Positions 1 through 11,515 of a stretch of DNA of 64,000 nt are shown here, in pieces. This stretch comes from Chionoecetes opilio (taxonomy: Eukaryota; Arthropoda; Malacostraca; Decapoda; Majidae), in assembly GCA_016584305.1 (NCBI GenBank), contig JACEEZ010020909.1, forward strand, positions 62,001 to 126,000, given 5' to 3'. Each line of letters begins with the position of its first letter. The first letter of the stretch is position 1. A model generated the notes under the pieces. The model searched no databases and was not told the DNA's origin. It saw only the letters and a list, made by a program, of their open reading frames with translations. Made by a program: the position numbers and the translations under genes.

Positions 1-2889
1 CGAAATTCTATTTGGAGGTTTTTTGGCCAAAAATGAAGAAGTGGGATCTAAAAGAGAAAAGTAAAGAGAAACGTTCAAAGGAAAATGAAAAAAGGATGGC
101 GGGTACGACACAAAATTTAAAAGGGGTAGTGTCAACATTTTAAAAGAAGTAAACGTTTCCTGAGAGCCATGAAATCAGGGCATATTGGGGTTTTGTGAAA
201 AGAAGCGAGGATTCTGAGGATGTGCCAGTTGGGAGGGTCAATTAATGTATGGAGGAGAAAAAAAAAACCAGAAAAAAGGGGGGTGGTGTAATGGGGTTTT
301 TAAAAAAGGGAAAGGGGGTAGAGGGGAAAGTGGAAAAAGGAGAAGGTATGGCAGAGGGTTTTAAGGAGAGCGGGATAAAAAAAAGGAAAGAATAAGAGAC
401 TTTTGTACTTGGATACGTTCCCACAAAAAAAAACTCCTGTGGGAGAGAAGAGTATGGAGACATGATAAAAAACACAAGCAATTTTAAAAATCAAAAGGAA
501 ATTTTGAGAACATAATTTTGATGGGGGATTTTAAATGCAAAAAAGTTTGCTGGGAAAAGGAAACTAAGGGGGAGAAGACTCATGGGGTGGTACATTGTTG
601 GATTGGTAATGAATAACACATACTAGTGGTTAAAGAGAAAACCCAAGATCAGAGGGGGGCGAAAACCACAAAACTAACCTACTATGACGAAAGAAGGGAA
701 TAATTAGTAAAAAAATTATCAGTGCCCACTTTGGGAAAAAGTGATCATGTACTTTTTGAATTGAAGTAAAAAGATTTCAAAAAAAAAGGGGGGGAAAGAA
801 GAAAAAACAAGAAAGGAAATACAAATATGGAAAAACAAAATTTTACGGGGTTAAAAACATTTTTTCGGAGAGACGACGGAGTAATTTCCCGCAACAAGGA
901 ACCCGAAAAAATGGGATGAGTTCATCCAAATTTAACAGAAGGAATAAATAATTATGCCCAAGGATGTTATCAGAAAGAAAAAGAATGAATGGTTTAACGA
1001 AAAAAAATAAATTAGCAAGACTAGAAGAAAAAAAAACATGGAAAAGTTGGAGGGAAAAAAAAAAGGGGGTTCAACCTTTTTGGGGAAGTACAAAACAATA
1101 AAATGAATATAAAATCCCAAAGAAAAAGAAAGTAACTATGAGAGGAATATAAAGAAAAATGTAAAAACGACCGAAAAATTTTCTATCATATATAAATGGA
1201 AAAAAATTAAAACAAGGGGGGGAAAGATAAGCTGAAGGTAGAAGGCATAGGTACGAAAATGCATTAAAAAGCCGAGGTGATTAATAAGTGCTTTTAGACG
1301 TATTACGAGAGAAAGTAATTTAAAAAAAAAAAATATAATTGCAAAAGAAAATATAATGGGAAAACTAAAAGTAGACGAATAGAAGTAAAAAGGTAAAGGA
1401 AAGTCAAGATGTGAGAAAACCCCCGGGCCAAGATAGTTCAAATTTGGGAAAAAAAGAGTGCATAACCAACTAGCAGGGAAAATTACATAGTGTAATTTTA
1501 GTGTTTTACTCAAGGAGAGCAGAGTCCCCCCTTTTTGGAAAAAAAGCAAATATTTGCCAATTTACAAAGGAGGGACAAAAAAAGAACCCCTAAATTACAG
1601 GCCATATCATTTAAAAAGTGTAGTGGCAAAAATGTGTGAAAAAAAATTTTGGGAAAGGGCAGATTTTGAAATATTTTTAAAAGGGCAACCCCACTCGGGT
1701 GGCCAGTTTGGTTTAAGGGGGAATGTCATGTACAACGAATTATAAGCTTTTATCAGAGTATCGATGGACACAGGAAAGAGGGGGGGTGGGTCAAATGCAA
1801 AATTTTTTTTTTTTTTTACCTAAAAAAGGCTTTTACAAGGTACCTCAAAGAGACTGCTCTGGAAGCTAGAAAGAGGAGGTTGAAGGGTGTTTGCTGAATG
1901 TGGAAGATTTTTGGGGCAACAGAGAGAGAACAGTAAAAAAAGATCAGAAGGCGAAAGGGCAGTGTGAAATGGAGTTCCTCAAAAACAGTATTGGCCCCAG
2001 TTATGTTCTTGGTCATGTAAATGATAGACAGAGGGAGTGAACAGTTTTTGATTTTTTTCGCTGATGATGCTAAATTTCTAGAAAAGTAAAAAAGTAAAGA
2101 GGACTGTAGGACTACAAAGGATCTAGATAAGATTTTTAGATGGAGCAAATATGGGAAATGGGGGTTTTTTGCTAAAAAGTAAGTTTATGGAATGGGGAGT
2201 AGCAAAAAGAGACAGAGAGGAAATATTCGATGGGGAAAATTTAAACAAAACAAAGGTCCCAAAAAAATCTGTTGTATGGATTACGGACAATTTTTCACCC
2301 CGGAAGAATATAAACAAGATCCAGGGATCATATCAGTTCTGAGGAAATAAGAAGGCATTCAAAATTGGATGAAGAGATGATTAAAAAAAATAAATCTTTT
2401 ATTCGACAAGGGGGGAATTGCGGGAGTGATTTGGCACCACATTAAAAAGAAGGATATAAGGAAGATTTAAGAATACAAAGAGCACCACAAAAAGGTCCAA
2501 GCCCCGAGAGATTTAACATATGAGGAAAAACTTTCAAGACTAAAAACCCCCAACTCTTGAGAAAAGAAAGGGGAAAGGGGATTTTATAGCAGTGTATAGA
2601 CATCAAAGGGGGCTGGAAAAAATTTTAAAAGAAGATCTGTTGTGTGGTTTGTGTGTTTTATAAAGGAAGGGGTCATGAGAAAAAAAAGAAAAGGACAACA
2701 TCAAGAGGATATAAAAAAAAAACACTTTCCCCTAAGAAGCATAGAAGCCTGGAACAACCTTTATGCAAAAATATTAATGCAAGAAGTATTAGGACTTAAA
2801 GGCCCAAATGGGAAAAAGAGATTTTGGGGAGGGACAGTCGAGCATACTCTTTTCCGTATGTTACAATAGGAATACAACTAGGTAAATAA
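1..2889 (+). mobile_element. LINE-A copy, error-rich and untranslatable
   Basis: This stretch is collinear with the cleaner LINE-A copy starting near 57,490 and with the LINE-A 3' end near 56,157-56,455. It begins inside the APE endonuclease region and ends with the typical tail (ACAACTAGGTAAATA) at 2,874-2,889. Fragments of the RT protein are readable. One at 1,554-1,745 includes LNYRP and VVAKMCEK, and one at 2,642-2,869 includes RSIEAWNNL. Frames break every few dozen bases, nearly always at runs of A, G or C that are longer than in the other copies. The insertion of extra homopolymer bases looks more like unpolished sequence than like ordinary mutation, but an old copy cannot be excluded. 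The element is truncated by the left edge of the window. In intact LINE-A the encoded protein would nick DNA and reverse transcribe its own RNA. Confidence 0.85.
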
Positions 2890-3768
2890 CACAACAATCC
2901 TCCTCCCCAAGGGTGGAGGGAGGATGGAAAAATGGGGGGGAAAATAGCAGCAGCAGCATCATGGACATTTATAAACCCCAAAAATTAGATAAAAAGGAGA
3001 AAAAGTCTCCCGTAAAGGAAAAATTTCCCAAAATGTTTACTTTTCTCCAAGTTGGTAGTGAAAGGTAAACATAGATTTTAACCAGACGAGGCCGTTACTT
3101 CAAAGGGGGGTTTTATCAGATATTGTCATTATTAAAATTTATTAAATGGTTGGGATGAGGTTCTATACACGGGCCATTTTAAACCTGTACACCCCGGGTC
3201 ACCTTAGATAAGGGTGATTTGGGGGTTGAGGGGACAGGGGGACGAGCAGCGGCACGCCATAACACTAATAGTCATATTTTAAACAATACACACCCTTACC
3301 ACTAAATCACTACAACACAGGGCCCTTCCTTATATATTTTAATATCTGATACATCAAAACTCCTAAAAACCCCAAGCATTCCAAAATACAATGAGAAAAT
3401 AATAAATTATTTTGAGTTTACAATTCGAGCGGCGATAAGCGGTCTGGCATGCCATTCTTGCCCCAAATTTTGTCACGCAAATGGAGTCATTATTTCCGAA
3501 GTCCGTTAAACAGAGGTCCGTTAAATCGAGGGTCGACTGTATGTTTCGTGTGGGGCAGGGTTGCCAGACTTTCAAACATAAAAAAGGACAGAATAACCAT
3601 GGGAAAAGTTTGTCATTCTAGTTGGGGAAAATTATTCACCAACCCCCCTCTAAATTTGGTAGAGTGGGGGTTTTTTGCTCCCCCCCCCCCCCCCCCCCAT
3701 GTGGGGGAGGTATAGTTCACTCATCGTAGGGGAGAGAGTAGGGATGTATATATATAATTTAAAGGGTA
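2890..3768. other. Unclassified stretch with one pogo-type element end
   Basis: No gene is supported here. At 3,430-3,541 the sequence reads into an end whose reverse complement starts CAGTCGACCCTCGATTTAAC and is flanked by TA. This is the style of a pogo/Tigger terminal repeat. Its partner end was not found nearby. A C-run of about 18 bases lies at 3,681-3,698. Confidence 0.4.
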
Positions 3769-4502
3769 CAGGGAGGTCCCGTTTTACGAGCATTCGGTAT
3801 ACGAGAATCCGATGATATGAGATGTGTAAATTAGGGTCTATTTTCAATATACGAGATCGAAAATCCAATTCAGACTGGGGTGGGTAAAATTAATAAAGTT
3901 CAAAATTGGGGCCCCTACCACTCTGGCTGGACAAAGGGGGATTTGGTTGACCCCAGTGAGGTCACCCCTAGCAAGCCGTGACCTGAAGGTAATTAAGCAT
4001 CTGGCGCGGCCTGGACATATAGGGGTAATTAGCAGGTGGGGCGGTTTCCCAAACCCTGGGACCGCAGTCAGGTCACCCCTAGCAAGGCATGACCTGAAGG
4101 GAAACCCAAAGCATATGGCAAGGCCTGACCTTTAGGGTAATTAGAGGTGTGGTCCCCAACCTTGGGACCGCAGTCAGGTCACCCCAGCAAGGCGTGACCT
4201 GAAGGGTAATTAAGCATATGGCCGACCTGACCTTTAGGGGAAATTTAGCAGGTGTGGGGCCCCAACCTTTGGGACCGCTACACTACCTCTCTTGTATCAC
4301 GCGGCGTTTCCTCCCCTTACAACGTCTTTTTTTTGCTTGTTATGCATGTTTTATGTTTAATTAATGTGCAGTTATGTTATTTTGTGGCTATTTTCTCTTT
4401 CAGAATGCTTTTTCTACAAAAATAGGTGTACATACAGTGTGGGTAATATAGACGCTGTGTGTTTTGTTGTGTTGCTATAGGGTTTTTTTTAGCTTGAAAA
4501 AC

Positions 4503-4541
<39 letters not shown>

Positions 4542-4661
4542 TTGATGGGGTTTCCCGGAACCAAAACCCTTATTTTTCCATTAGTTATGTGTTTCGTTAT
4601 ACGAGATTCGCTTACGAGTATGCCAAGGGAACCTAACTGCTCGTATCTTCGGGGCCCCCTG
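3769..4661. mobile_element. P5 inverted-repeat element (CAGGGAGGTCCCG), copy 1
   Basis: The left end starts CAGGGAGGTCCCG after TA. The right end, read in reverse, is a damaged version of the same repeat (CAGGGGGCCCCGAAGATACG). The subterminal parts repeat the short words TACGAG and CGTATA. The copy at 52,172-53,443 has the same two ends and a clean TA duplication, so this is the same family. No transposase frame is present, so it would be non-autonomous. The interior contains a three-unit tandem repeat and a long T-run at 4,503-4,535. Family assignment to the pogo/Tc1-mariner superfamily is inferred from the CA-start and TA flank only. Confidence 0.7.
3956..4279. repeat. Tandem repeat, three units of about 107-110 bp
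   Basis: Units start at 3,956, 4,066 and 4,173 and each ends in a GGGACCGC-type word. Each unit begins with an inverted pair (CAGGTCAC and GTGACCTG around a short loop), so each can form a hairpin. The repeat lies inside the P5 element and is absent from the P5 copy at 52,172. Confidence 0.75.
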
Positions 4662-5491
4662 TTAATGGGTATTAATTAAGTTAATTTAAGTAAATGATAA
4701 GTTTCTGTGAATTTATAAATGAACATTCCCATGGTATTAACCATTTGCACCTTATATTAGGATATTAATTTGAAACGGCTGGTCATTGGCCACCGTCATT
4801 AGATTCTCGCCACTGACGAATTGACACGTAGGTGGGATTTTTGCGGCCGGTCGCCGCCGCCGCTTAGAGAGTCGGTTACATTTTCCCGACCTCCGTGAGA
4901 GTAACATCTCTCTCTAATCTTCTCTGATTAAATTGAGAAGAATTGTATAAGACTTTGTAGACATAGTGCTAAAATCATAAGACGTGTTATCAACACAGTG
5001 ATTAAATCTCGCCGCGTCCTGGATAACTAGGTTTGATAACCCGCTTGACGCCCATACCAAAACACACTGCATCCAGCCCTGATCACGGCCTGGCCACCCC
5101 GAATAACAAGACATTTCCAGTTTTGATAAGCCTTCACCCAATTTTAAATCCCTATTGCCCGATAAGGATCCTATTGGTATAAGCTGGGGTATTTTGTTGG
5201 GATGAGATAGAAATGGGTTTTTCGAAGGGAAGACTCTAAATATATAAAAGTATGTGACATAAAATTTCCACACTAGTAACATACTATTATTTCACATACA
5301 TAACATTTTGGGATCGTAGATACTTTAATGTTTTTATATAGGATAAAATATATATTAATTAATATGAGTACTCGGGGCCACAAAAAATCAACCCGCAGGC
5401 CACTTGCGAGCCTGTACGTAGTTGGACCACCCTGTTCTACATCATTAATAATAAAGTGATGTTTGTAGAGAAAGGTACATAATTACATATA
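4662..5491. other. Unclassified, with a possible hAT-type end
   Basis: No gene is supported. At 5,371-5,434 the reverse strand reads CAGGGTGGTCCAACTACG and then a GGCC-rich stretch, which resembles the ends of hAT elements. No second end or 8-bp target duplication was located, so this is a weak call. A 122-codon open frame at 4,914-5,282 on the minus strand has no recognisable domain. Confidence 0.3.
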
Positions 5492-6123
5492 CACACAAAC
5501 CCCATTTCCCGGACTAATAGGGGGGAGCACTGGTCCAGGAACCGCAAAAGTTTGGGAATCACAAGTTTAAAAAAAAAAAAAAAAAAAAAGTCCGATGCCA
5601 TTATCCACCCCCGGACGTTTATCCTACTCTAGTATTTACTATCCGGCAACCGCCAATATAAACTACCCCGCCGCGGACTTTTACGTCCGCTGAGCATGCG
5701 CCCCCTGGCGGGGGGCCAGCAAAAGTTTTCAATAGTCGAAAGAGACGTTCCTGCACCAGGGGAAAGGGGGTTAGGGACTAAGGGAAAGGGGGTTTGCGGG
5801 TTTAAACCCGGGATGTTTGGGGGTGCCCAAAGGGAAAAACAATACGACTGCTGACATGCTGCCCCCTGGTGGGAGGCAGCAAAAAAGCTTTTCAATAGTC
5901 CAAAAATTTTCCCTTGCACCGGGGGCAGTGGGAGCCCCGGGGGCCCTGGGGAGGCGGTGCGGGTGCCCCTTTAATGTTTTGTGCCCAAATATAAAAAATA
6001 CAAACCGCGGGAAATGCTGCCACCTGGCGGGGGGCGCGGAAAACCTTGACCGGGGGTTGACAGGAGCGCCCCGGACCGCCGGACAACGTGAAAATTTTTA
6101 CGAACAGGACCAGGCTTTTCAAC

Positions 6124-6201
<78 letters not shown>

Positions 6202-6288
6202 GTCGAGGACGGGACATACCCCCGGGCCCTGGGGTTTTTTGTCCAGAAAAATCCGATATCCGGGAAATCAAGGGGGTTTTTTGGTGTC
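5492..6288 (-). mobile_element. P2 inverted-repeat element, reverse orientation
   Basis: The sequence is the reverse of the P2 copies at 38,276-39,159 and 50,347-51,482. It starts after TA with CACACAAACCCC and an ATTTCCCGGACTAAT word, and ends near GGGAAATC at 6,261-6,288. It carries the P2 internal tandem module (GCCCCCTGGTGGGAGGCAGC and relatives) and a poly(A) run of about 73 bases at 6,126-6,198. The same position in the P2 copy at 14,549 has a shorter T-run, so the tract is a length-variable part of the family. No transposase frame is present. Confidence 0.75.
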
Positions 6289-6415
6289 TGGGTCTACCTC
6301 CTACGTACCCTCCCGGATTTTCCCGCTTTTGCGAGTTTTTGCGATCCTCGAGTTTCGCCCCGATCCTAAATTTTTACCACCCGACTTTTCGCGCACTATA
6401 TCCCCGAGTTTCGCG

Positions 6416-6453
<38 letters not shown>

Positions 6454-6486
6454 TGTTTGTTGTGTGTGGTGTGTGTGTTTTGGGGT

Positions 6487-6745
6487 GTGTGTGTGCGCCT
6501 ACAGCGCCGTTGGCAAATGACCCCCCAGGAGTGGGATGGTGGCCCTGGAGGGTTTAATTTGGGGCTGTGATGGGGCCCCTTTCCCTTTGGGGGCGCCCGA
6601 CAGAATTTTTATAGTGACGCCTGTGATTTTGAAAGGGTCATGGGCCGCCCCTGTGGGGCCCAGATGGGAAAAAGCAATAGAAGGGAGAGTTAATGGGCAC
6701 GTGTGGGTGTTTTTTAGGCCACTCAAAAGTGCAGAGAAAGTTTTT
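6487..6745 (-). repeat. tRNA-derived SINE, 3' part
   Basis: It is homologous to the SINE at 21,646-21,998. The conserved words GCCTACAGCGCCGTT, ATTTTTATAGTGACGCC and GCAGAGAAAG are recognisable. The tRNA-like head is lost or too damaged to read in this copy. Confidence 0.6.
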
Positions 6746-7625
6746 TAAATGGTTTTTTTCAGCCCTCATTTAAGGGGTTTGAACCGGAAAAACCGAGAAA
6801 AGCCACGCGGAAAACTTCTTCTTCTTGTGACCTTTTCTGGGTTTAGGGATCACTTTGTAAAGGGGCTGTCAACTCGTGCTCGAGCTTTTACATAATCTTG
6901 CGGGAAAAAGAAAAAAAACACCCTGCTACCCCCTCCCATAAGGAAAGTACGGGACATGGGCCCTTTTTTTCCTTCCCGCTTGTAAAATTAAATTTTAATA
7001 GGCTTAGTATAGCTTGTAGTTTTGCTTTGTTTTTTTCCATTTGTTTGTTTTTTTCTCTACAGGAGCAGCCGGTGTCGCATAAGATAGGTAACACCTCGAA
7101 ATAAGTAGCACCTTACCTTACACCCTCGCCGTTCCTTACTATTTACACAAAATACTCCTTTATAAGTGATTAACCATGACGTGTGTGGGTACTGTGGTTT
7201 CTGGAGGTACTGGAGGAGACAGGAGAGAAGAGAGGATGGCATTGTGACAGTGTTATTGCCATATAACACTGTCACACAACCATCACTGACAAGATATGTG
7301 TCAAGCTCACTCACTCAGACCAAACGCATAGCTAGGTGACCCCCAACTAAAGCTCAATCTCAAGCTCCTCTCCTCCCTCCCTCTCTACGTAGTGTTGGCC
7401 GAAGTACCACCCAGGGAGGGGGGTCACAAACCCAGGCTAACACCCAGTACCCATTCACGGGCTGGGTGGACAGGGGCTTGGGGCATTTTCAGGATATTTT
7501 TTGGGGAAAAAGTGAGTTTTATAAGCTGTAAAATACGGTAGGTACACAGCCCTCAAGTTAACCTCCAAGGGCCTACCATCCCACCCTGGAGGGCACTGCC
7601 TAACGGCGCTGTAGGCACGCACGCG

Positions 7626-7765
7626 CGCGCAACACACACACACACACCACACACACCCACCCACCCACCCCACCCACCCACCCACCCACCCCACCCACCC
7701 ACCCACCCACCCCCCCACCCACCCACCCCACCCACCCACCCACCCACCCCCCCACCCACACACAC
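7626..7765. repeat. (CA)n / (CCCA)n simple-sequence tract
   Basis: About 140 bases consist almost only of C and A, starting as (CA)n and continuing as CCCACCCA with C-runs. The complementary strand is a series of G-triplets and could form G-quadruplexes. The tract directly follows a SINE 3' end (GTAGGCACGC), matching the (CA)n seen behind other SINE copies. Confidence 0.85.
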
Positions 7766-7921
7766 GAATTTTAACAGTGTTTTAATACCTGAGTTTTGCG
7801 CTATGCCTCCGGAAGAAAGCAAAACGCGAAACTCGGGAGGGTAGTGTACACCGCCAACAGTCTTAGATGCACTTTTACAAATGTTTGGTTTGTGGTCATG
7901 TGGTTGTCGAAACAAATATTA

Positions 7922-7976
<55 letters not shown>

Positions 7977-8027
7977 TAAGCGAGAGGGGGGAGAGAGAAG
8001 AGAGAGGGAGGGGGAGAGAGAGAGAGG

Positions 8028-8071
<44 letters not shown>

Positions 8072-8091
8072 AAGAGGAGAGAGAGAAGAGA
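7922..8091. repeat. (TA)n followed by (GA)n tract
   Basis: A TA repeat of about 50 bases (7,922-7,972) is followed within ten bases by a purine-only GA/GGGA tract of about 110 bases (7,981-8,091). It is simple sequence and no gene is present. Confidence 0.9.
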
Positions 8092-8339
8092 AAATTTCCC
8101 TTAGGGCTACCAGGGTATTTTGAAATTGTCTTTGACCAACACCCATATTCCTAAACAAGGAGAAAGAGTGTTGTAAAATGTTGATTGGTTGGCCCCTTTG
8201 GGTTGGTTGGTATTTTTTTCCCCCCCTTCTCCTGGCTAGTGGTCGGGAGTAGGGGGAGTACGAGAAATGTTGGGATTGGAAGGGGTGCGCACCGATGAAA
8301 TTTAAAAACTCTACTCTAAGGTAGTACACATACGGGGTG

Positions 8340-8745
8340 CTCACACCTTACAGTTATATACAAATTTGGGTCTTGCTGTTGTTTGGGGCTGCAAAATTTC
8401 CATGAAAAACCCCTATGGGCCTTATCACGGTTGGCCGTCCTTTTTCTTAAAAAGGCATAGGTGAGGCGGATGACAGCGTGTTTCGTGAGGGGTGGAACGC
8501 CGCCCCCAAGTGATGCCACCATCACTTCAGGATGGACAGGTCAAAAGTATGACGTTCAGGGCAAGGAGTTGAGAGTGTAGCATAAACGAGGGGAGGGGAA
8601 ATTTTTGGACTGCAGCAGGAAGTCTTCATGGTTTCGGGGACTTTCCGTACAGGGGTTACGGGGCAGTGGGGTGGGGGGCCCATAGGCGATGTAGGTGAGC
8701 TGTGAGTGTTGCGGGGTTCTGAGGAGGTGGGTAAAGTGACATCCG
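8340..8745 (-). mobile_element. LINE-D 3' end fragment
   Basis: On the minus strand the frame at 8,316-8,525 contains AVIRLTYAFLRK and PKQQQDPN. These match the LINE-D C-terminus (AVICLTCAFLRK and the run of Gln codons) at 49,860-49,990. Upstream on the same strand lie words for the LINE-D cysteine module. The fragment is damaged by indels and has no function. Confidence 0.6.
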
Positions 8746-8879
8746 GATTATTTAAAAACGGCTGACTGGATCAAAAAGTGACAACATATTTTGATATTCG
8801 ATAATGGCTATATTTTGAATCTTTAAAATCGGAAATGAGAAATAGTCTGGACTCTGGACGTTTACTTTAAACTTCCCAG

Positions 8880-10917
8880 TCTATGCACTGCTGCTCAGTA
8901 CGTTTTTCCCCCATATCCCAGCTGACTGCATCCTTGCTCAGTCCTGTTTTGAGACACTAATACCCCAATTCAGTAAACTTTTTTCCTTTTTATTCGATTC
9001 TAATAAATGCTCAGCTCCAGGGGATAATAGACTTTCCCTTTCCCTACAACACCCAAAAAACTCTTGAGAATCCTGTTAGCCTCACACATGCAGGGTAAAT
9101 ATTGTAAAACAAACCGTGTAAACAAACCAAACAATTTTTCTTCTTCTTTTCCCCCCTCCTATGCTTCCCCAGATGGTCCACAGCTGTCTCCTCTTCAAAA
9201 AGCTGAACTTTCGCTAAAACATTTGCTAAAAATTCCCACTCTGGCTGTAAAGGGTTTTGTTCCCCCTTTTCCCTCCCCCACCCTTGACTATATTTTCTGT
9301 ATTAAGATCCTTCGGAAGATGTTTTTTTTTCCCCTTTCTGGCCAATCCTCGGAAGGCTTACGGTCCTGAGGAGTCCCTCTATTTTTCAAAACTGGCTTCT
9401 GTGTTTGCCCTTCCTGTTCAAATTTTTTTCCGTTTTGTCTATTACTTCCACCTTTCCTTCTTGCGGGAATTTCTCACACCCAAACCTTTTTCCTAAAAGG
9501 GTGACCGTTCTAATCCTTCAAACTACCGTCCTATACTTTGCTTCCTGTTTTTCTAAGTTTTTGAATCTATACTTAATAAAAGATTCTTAAGCATCTTCGT
9601 CCAATCTTCTATCTTCGCAGTACGGTTTCCGTAAAGGGCGATCTACTGCGTCTCCTCTTTCCTCTAAATCTTGGTCATCCTCCTTTGGGGTTTCGGTGAA
9701 ATTTTTTGCTGTTGCCCTTACATATAAAAAGTTTTTGTAAGATCTGGCACAAATTTTTTTAATTTTCCCCAAACTCTCTCATTCAGTTTTTATCCTTCTC
9801 TCTGTCCCTTCTCTTAATTTTCCCTTTCAAACCGTTCTTTTGCAGTACGTAGACGGACATTGTTCTTCTCCTAAATCTTAAATATTGGTGTTCCCCGGGT
9901 TTTTGTCCTTTCACCCACTCTTTTTCTATTTTATTAATTCTTCTAAGTCTAACTCAAAGCCCTATCCACTCCTACGCTGATGTTCACCTGCTTTTTTTCA
10001 ACGTCGTTTTTTTAGACTCCAACTAAACAGGAACAAATGATTCACGGAGAATGCCACCGAGCCCTAACTTCTGATCTTTCTATCTTTTGATTGGGGCAGA
10101 GCAAACCTTGTTTTGTTCAATGCCTAAAAAACCCATTTCCCCTTCACCTATCTACTCGAAAAAACCCTCCAGATAATTTCCCCCCTTCTCATGAACTCAC
10201 TTCCCCTTCATCACAATGAACATTCTAGGACTATCCTTTACTAAAAATCTGAATGGAAATCTCACTCTCATCTCTTGAAAAACCCTTCTAAAAAGTTGGG
10301 TGTGCTGGGGCTCCTGCGTCCTTTTTTTTCCCCCCCCAAATTGGCTTGCTCTCTACAGGCCTTACCGCCCATGTAGGGAGAAAGTCTCCATTTTTGGGGG
10401 AGGATCCACTCATACAGCTCCCCTAAACGGGTTTGGTCAAAAGTTTTTCGTCTCATAAACCCCTCCCTCGACTGACTGTTTTCAACTTTAAAAAACCCCA
10501 CCGCAATGTTGCTTCTCTTGCTCTCTTCTACCTTTTTTTCATGCGCACTGCTTTTCTGAACTTGCAAAGTGTGCCCCCCCCCCACCCCCGGGGCCCTCCT
10601 GCAAAAGCTTTCTACTCTTTCTCACCCATTCTTCCACTTCTAATGCAAGAGTTAATCGTAGTTTACTTTTTCACCCCTTTCACTGGTAAACCTGGAACTC
10701 TCTTCCTGTTTCTTTTTTTTTCATTTTTCCTATGACTTAAATCTTTTCAAAAGAAGAGTAACAAGACACATCCCAAACAAATTGGCCTACCCCTTTTTTT
10801 ATTTTTTCTCTTACTGTCTTTTTTTATAGGACTGGCAACTAAGGGGCTTTGTGTTACCCATTTTTGTTTGCCCTTGCCATTTCCCTTTTGTGTGTAATAA
10901 AAAAAAAAAAAAAAAAA
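8880..10917 (+). mobile_element. LINE-C copy, error-rich, with poly(A) tail
   Basis: Reading across frames gives the order expected of a LINE RT: a pre-RT segment (about 9,130-9,560, with SSSFPP and SNYRP-like words), YGFRKGRST at about 9,622, a damaged palm region at 9,850-9,930 (VDGHCSSPKS), and the C-terminal part at 10,250-10,740 with HRNVASLAL. It ends in TAAT followed by a run of A at 10,898-10,917. Other LINE-C fragments lie at 18,102-18,319, 20,395-20,740, 23,521-24,640 and 39,268-39,880. Frames are broken in many places, often at homopolymers. The copy is not functional as written. Confidence 0.7.
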
Positions 10918-10918
10918 G

Positions 10919-11115
10919 ATGCCGAATCACCTCATTTCCAATTCCGAATTTCTAAATTTCTATGAGGGGAACCCCTTTACTTCTTTATTTTTTTTTCAGG
11001 CATCCCCCTTTTCCAATTTTTTTTTGTATGTCCTTTGAGTATTGACCCAACTCTTTGCTTTTGAGTCGTAGCTCTTTGTCTTTTTCTTTTTTTTTTCCAA
11101 TTTTTTTAGTATGTC
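10919..11115 (-). mobile_element. LINE-B-type 3' fragment, damaged
   Basis: The stretch aligns by eye with 27,930-28,125. Shared words include ATTTCTATGAGGG, CTTCTTTAT, CAGGCATC and TTTTGTATGTCC. It starts immediately after the LINE-C poly(A). Confidence 0.6.
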
Positions 11116-11515
11116 TAATAAGGGTTTACTTTAAAACAAACAATGCTTGGTGTTGTATCATGTAAACAAAAGCTTGTTTTCCCGGCATCGTAGGGCAAAA
11201 AATTTTAAACACTCGCTGCGAAACTTTGTGTTTTTGGTGCGCGAAACTTTAAATGGGAAATATTTGGAGGGAAACCTTAAACTTTTTGTGCACGAACCAA
11301 AATCCCAAAACTCGTGCACCACTGTATATGTACCTTGTAAAATGATTTTACCCTGTCCCTCCAAAGTAAACCAACCATTTGATATGAGGAAAAGACATTT
11401 TTCCATCATACCAGCTTACAAATTCATCCCCCACCTTTTAAATGCAATACCAAAATTTTCCATATTCACCTTCATTGCTCTCACCCCTTATACTATTCAT
11501 ATTACGCCCTACCTA
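11116..11515. other. Mostly unclassified, with one pogo-type element end
   Basis: At 11,200-11,324 the reverse strand starts CAGTGGTGCACGAGTTTTGG and is flanked by TA at 11,325-11,326. The style matches the Tigger-like P8 end at 59,006 (CACTGGTACCTTGACTTACG), with repeated GTGCACGA words. The partner end was not identified. No gene is supported. Confidence 0.4.

Larger units (their letters stand above)
6303..7846. mobile_element. P1 inverted-repeat element, damaged copy
   Basis: The left end reads GTACCCTCCCGGATTTT and the right end ACTCGGGAGGGTAGTG followed by TA, which are the P1 termini. The interior keeps the P1 order: a SINE in reverse, the CTTCTTCTTCTTGTGACC word, a link segment at about 7,340-7,545 with GGCCGAAG and CTAACACCCAGTACC, and the terminal region CTCGGGAGGG. 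A further SINE 3' piece lies at 7,552-7,618. No transposase is encoded. Confidence 0.65.

Noticed and set aside
3956..4279. Short direct repeats resembling a CRISPR array
   Set aside because: The units are 107 bp with no unique spacers, and the genome is clearly eukaryotic.
4914..5282. 122-codon minus-strand frame as a gene
   Set aside because: No recognisable domain, no splice context and location in a damaged stretch next to TIR elements.
6088..6369. Open frames with long poly-Lys stretches (also poly-Phe frames at 17,944-18,191)
   Set aside because: They are translations of single-base runs at 6,126-6,198 and 18,031-18,101, not proteins.
7455..7915. Gly/Trp/Val-rich frames on the minus strand
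   Set aside because: They read through the CCCA/CA simple-sequence tract, so composition alone keeps the frame open.
7796..8154. Frames with alternating Ile-Tyr and Arg-Glu
   Set aside because: They are translations of the (TA)n and (GA)n tracts.
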